From: Cacajao melanocephalus
Taxonomy: Eukaryota; Chordata; Mammalia; Primates; Pitheciidae
Reading direction: 5' to 3'
Length of the DNA: 64,000 bases
Assembly (NCBI GenBank): GCA_963573385.1
Contig: CAUYLG010009080.1
Span: 1-64,000 of the forward strand
Shown here: positions 60,763-64,000 of the stretch, piece after piece
Position numbering within the stretch: position 1 is the first letter of the stretch
Layout of the letters: every line of letters begins with the position of its first letter
The notes under the pieces: generated by a model
The model's database searches: none
The model's input: only the letters and a program-made list of their open reading frames with translations
Told to the model about the DNA's origin: nothing
Translations under genes and position numbers: made by a program

Positions 60763-60990
60763 ACAATGAGAACACATGGACACAGGGAGGGGAGCATCAC
60801 ACACGGGTCCATTGTTGGGGACTACAGGAGGGACAGCAGGGGGTGGGGAGACCGAGGAGGAATAACATGGGGAGAAATGCCAGATATAGGTGACAGGCAG
60901 ATGGAGGCAGCAGACCACATTGCCATGTATGTACCTATGCAACAATCCTGCATGATCTGCACATGTACCCCAGAACCTAAAGTGAAATAA
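59124..60990 (+). mobile_element. 5'-truncated primate L1 with a ~580-bp internal deletion
   Basis: It starts in the RT region ('aggcaatatccatgatgaag') and ends with the 3' UTR ('gtaccccagaacctaaagtg') and an AT-rich tail. The insertion edge 'tttaaaaacttc' resembles an L1 endonuclease site. 'aacttc' recurs after the tail at about 61001, a possible short target-site duplication. Compared with the L1 at 13034-16890, the segment equivalent to 15609-16187 is missing at about 60277. Confidence 0.94.
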
Positions 60991-61626
60991 AATATATATA
61001 GAACTTCCAAGTACTCTCAAATCTTTTTTTAAATCACATGAGCGTCCTCAAGGACAACAGAGAGCATGCGACAGACCATGAGGATAGGGCTCTGCTGGCC
61101 AACTGTGGTGCAAAGTTGTCATTTATCTTTTTCTTCTGTGATCTTTACATCGTCCTTTGGTGTCAATGTGGTTTGTATTTCACTCATTTGAGATTAAAAA
61201 TGCTAAGGGACTTTGGTTTTCATTTTGAAGTATAAGAGACATTTTCAGGTTTCTAAAAAAAGACACTTGGTGACAATCAGGCAGCTTGCTTTAAAATTCT
61301 TTAATCAGCTCAGAGAGTTAATTAGTCACTTTGTGGCCCCATGCCTGTGGGTAAAGTAGGCCCACCATCCATATATATTCTATTCCATTCAAAAACGATA
61401 CTGATAAGAGAAAAAAATTATTCACACATTTTAATTAACTCATCCCAGTGCTCCTATTTGAATGCCAGATTATCATCTGGTACTTAGAGAGCAACTCAGT
61501 TTTAATCTAGATAGGTATAAACGTATGCATAACATAGAGGTAAACATATATATACACAATTAGGACATCATTTTGAAATATTAACCAGAAGATTGTTACT
61601 TTTCCACCATTTAAAGTAGACAATGA
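60991..61626. other. Unique sequence
   Basis: No repeat or gene is recognised. Part of it, 61280-61500, is repeat-free with several TTAATTA-like motifs. Confidence 0.4.
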
Positions 61627-61700
61627 TGGGAGGCCAAGGTGGGAGGTTCACTTGAGACTGGGAGTTCACGACCGGCCAGGGAAACAGTGAGACCTCAGAC
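61627..61700 (+). mobile_element. Alu left-monomer fragment (~75 bp)
   Basis: 'gggaggccaaggtgggaggt' is followed by 'cacttgagactgggagttca' and 'cagtgagacctc'. Both ends of the Alu are missing. It sits directly before the duplicated L2 segment. Confidence 0.8.
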
Positions 61701-61717
61701 CTCCAACTCTAAAAAGT

Positions 61718-61843
61718 AGGAATGGAAAGAGGTGGGTGCAGCTTTAAACAGAAAGGTCATGGAAGGTCTCCCTGAAAGAGTTGCATTTGAGCAACAGGAA
61801 GGAGATGAGATATGGGGCCATGTGGATATCAAGGAAGAGAACA
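61718..61843 (-). mobile_element. L2 segment, left copy of a local duplication
   Basis: 126 bp that matches 62845-62973 at about 91%, with 11 substitutions and one 3-base gap by eye. The content is antisense L2. The match starts and ends sharply within L2 sequence. Confidence 0.88.
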
Positions 61844-62003
61844 AATAAAAAGATATAAAGTAGGCAATAAGGTTGCAGGCTTATTGCCAAGAAGACCCAA
61901 AAATAAAAATAAAAAGGGTGTGAAGTCTTGGCTACAAGTATCATATGGTGGTGGATTTCTTCTTCCCTCTATTCTCTCTCCATTTATCTTCCAGGGCCTG
62001 AAA
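61844..62003. other. Unique spacer
   Basis: A-rich sequence with AAATAAAAATAAAAA units at about 61900. No gene is recognised. Confidence 0.4.
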
Positions 62004-62315
<312 letters not shown>

Positions 62316-62488
62316 CTAGGGCTCCCCCCAAATTATAGTTACTTCATTAGGCGTTCATTTAACAAATTTGATCAGGTGCCTACCGTGGGCCAGGTACTGG
62401 GCTACAGAAATGGATGAAACAAAATCACCTACCTTTTTGGAATTTGCAGACTAAATGAGCAATACAGACAAGAACCAGATAAGAAAGT

Positions 62489-62801
<313 letters not shown>

Positions 62802-62844
62802 TCATATGGTGCAAAATGCTGCAGAGAAAATTAAAGGAGAAAAG

Positions 62845-62973
62845 AGGAATGGAAAGAGGTGGGTGCAATTTTAAACAGAATGGTCATGGAAGGCCTCCCT
62901 GAAAGAGTCACACTTAAGCAGCAACAGGAAGGAGATAAGAGATGGGGCCATGTGGACATCAAGGAAGAGAACA
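62845..62973 (-). mobile_element. L2 segment, right copy of a local duplication
   Basis: This is the partner of 61718-61843. It lies within the longer antisense L2 and continues naturally on both sides, so this is likely the source copy. Confidence 0.88.
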
Positions 62974-63530
62974 GACCAAGCAACAAGAACAGCCTGTGCA
63001 AAGGCCCTGAGGCAGAAAACTGTCTAGGTTCTCAAAGAAACAGCAAGGACACCAGTGTGGCAGGGGAACATGAGCCACAGGGAAAGAATCAGAGGAGAGG
63101 CTGGAGCCTTCAGAGGACACCAGCCCTGCAAGGCCCTGCAGCCCACTTAGGAGTGAGACAGGAGGGCACCAGCACACCGTGACCAAGGGCGAGATGACCT
63201 GGGAGGAGAGGCAGAAGGGATAGAAGCAAGGAGAGTGGTGAGAGGGCTTCATGAGCATCAGGAAAGAGACTGTGGCAGCTCTACGCAGGTGCGGCACAGG
63301 GTCAACCGTGGATCTAGGTGAGAGGCAGTCAGATTCTGAGGATACTGTGATGCGATGCTGACAGCACTGACAGTTGTGTTAGAAATAGGGTCTGTAAGAA
63401 AAAAGAAAGCCGCAACTCCACCGTCTGTGGCCCACACACCTGGAAAGATGGGCTTTCCGTCTCTGAGATGGGGAAGAATCCCAGAGGAAGGGATTTAAGG
63501 GGAAGATCAGAGATGCAGCAAAGGAACTTT

Positions 63531-63663
63531 CAGGTGATTCTGTCAACTGTCACTTCCCAAAAGGAAAAAAAAAAAAAAACAGAAAAGAACTTCACCTACA
63601 TGTTTATTTATGTTTTTTTTTAACTGAAAGAACCAACTCCTTCATCTCTGTTACTACACAAAA

Positions 63664-63694
<31 letters not shown>

Positions 63695-64000
63695 GCCCTT
63701 GAGATAAACTTTTTAATAAGTTATTACCAAAAAAAAAAAAAAAAAAAAAAAAAACCTCTCCAACTCTCCAACCCGGAATGAGCACTCAAGTTGTGAAATA
63801 TTTTTTTTCTCTTCATCTTAAAGTTCTGCCTTCAAGAAATCACTTTTATAGGTAGAGTCTTGATTTCCTCAAATTAGCAATGCCACGAAGTTCTATTTTT
63901 ATGAGTAACTTGCAGAGGTGTGTGTGAATATGTACACCTGTGTGGACATAAAGGAATGGCTATTATTTTGAAGGCATATATATTTTATACCTGAGAACCA
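63531..64000. repeat. Unique end of window with clustered homopolymers
   Basis: Homopolymer A runs lie at about 63566-63579, 63671-63694 (~24) and 63729-63754 (~26), plus a T9 run at about 63613. No SINE body precedes the long runs, so they are not ordinary SINE tails. The remaining 200 bp is unique. Confidence 0.8.

Overview
The window is primate nuclear DNA, almost certainly human or a close relative. It carries about 30 full or near-full Alu elements in both orientations, two 5'-truncated primate-type L1 elements, older L1M, L2 and MIR copies, MaLR/ERVL and ERV1-type LTRs, one MADE1 mariner miniature element and several microsatellites. Base composition is AT-rich and I see no CpG island. 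I found no convincing protein-coding gene, exon series, tRNA or rRNA. The longest open frames are decayed L1 ORF2 or chance ORFs, so I read this as intergenic or deep intronic sequence.

Layout: 1-1,750 holds unique DNA and an ancient LTR with a (TC)26 run. 1,757-3,350 is a minus-strand L1 carrying an Alu. 3,460-6,560 is a MaLR-type LTR (with Alu) followed by decayed ERVL-like gag-pol. 6,570-12,510 holds L2, an Alu between ~92-bp direct repeats, MER5, MIR, paired Alus and old L1 3' ends. A 40-bp minisatellite (12,831-13,033) abuts a 3.9-kb L1 (13,034-16,890). 18,300-19,130 is L2 with an Alu, and 19,140-19,700 is a repeat-free candidate conserved element. 21,000-29,060 holds dispersed Alus, two local tandem repeats and AT-rich unique DNA.

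29,180-31,165 and 33,165-37,000 are nested towers: old L1 split by an LTR, with Alus in the LTR or in the L1. 37,340-49,260 is a mix of LTR ends, MIRs, Alus, a MADE1 and a TG...CA solo LTR. 50,460-55,276 is an LTR-rich block that includes two related LTRs in inverted orientation; each was invaded by an Alu followed by a long purine tract. 56,370-60,990 holds MIR, old L1, an LTR and a second primate L1 with a large internal deletion. 61,000-64,000 holds Alus, L2, a locally duplicated L2 segment and two long poly-A tracts.

No genes here work together. The record is one of successive transposon waves (L2/MIR, then L1M and MaLR/ERVL, then L1P and Alu) plus local duplication and microsatellite growth. 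I did not find a novel functional system. The most unusual items are the Alu with an apparent ~92-bp target-site duplication, the ~91% identical L2 segment pair, the inverted LTR pair with purine tracts, and the ERVL-type pol next to a MaLR-type LTR. All family names are from recall of consensus features, without a database search, and boundaries of old elements are approximate.
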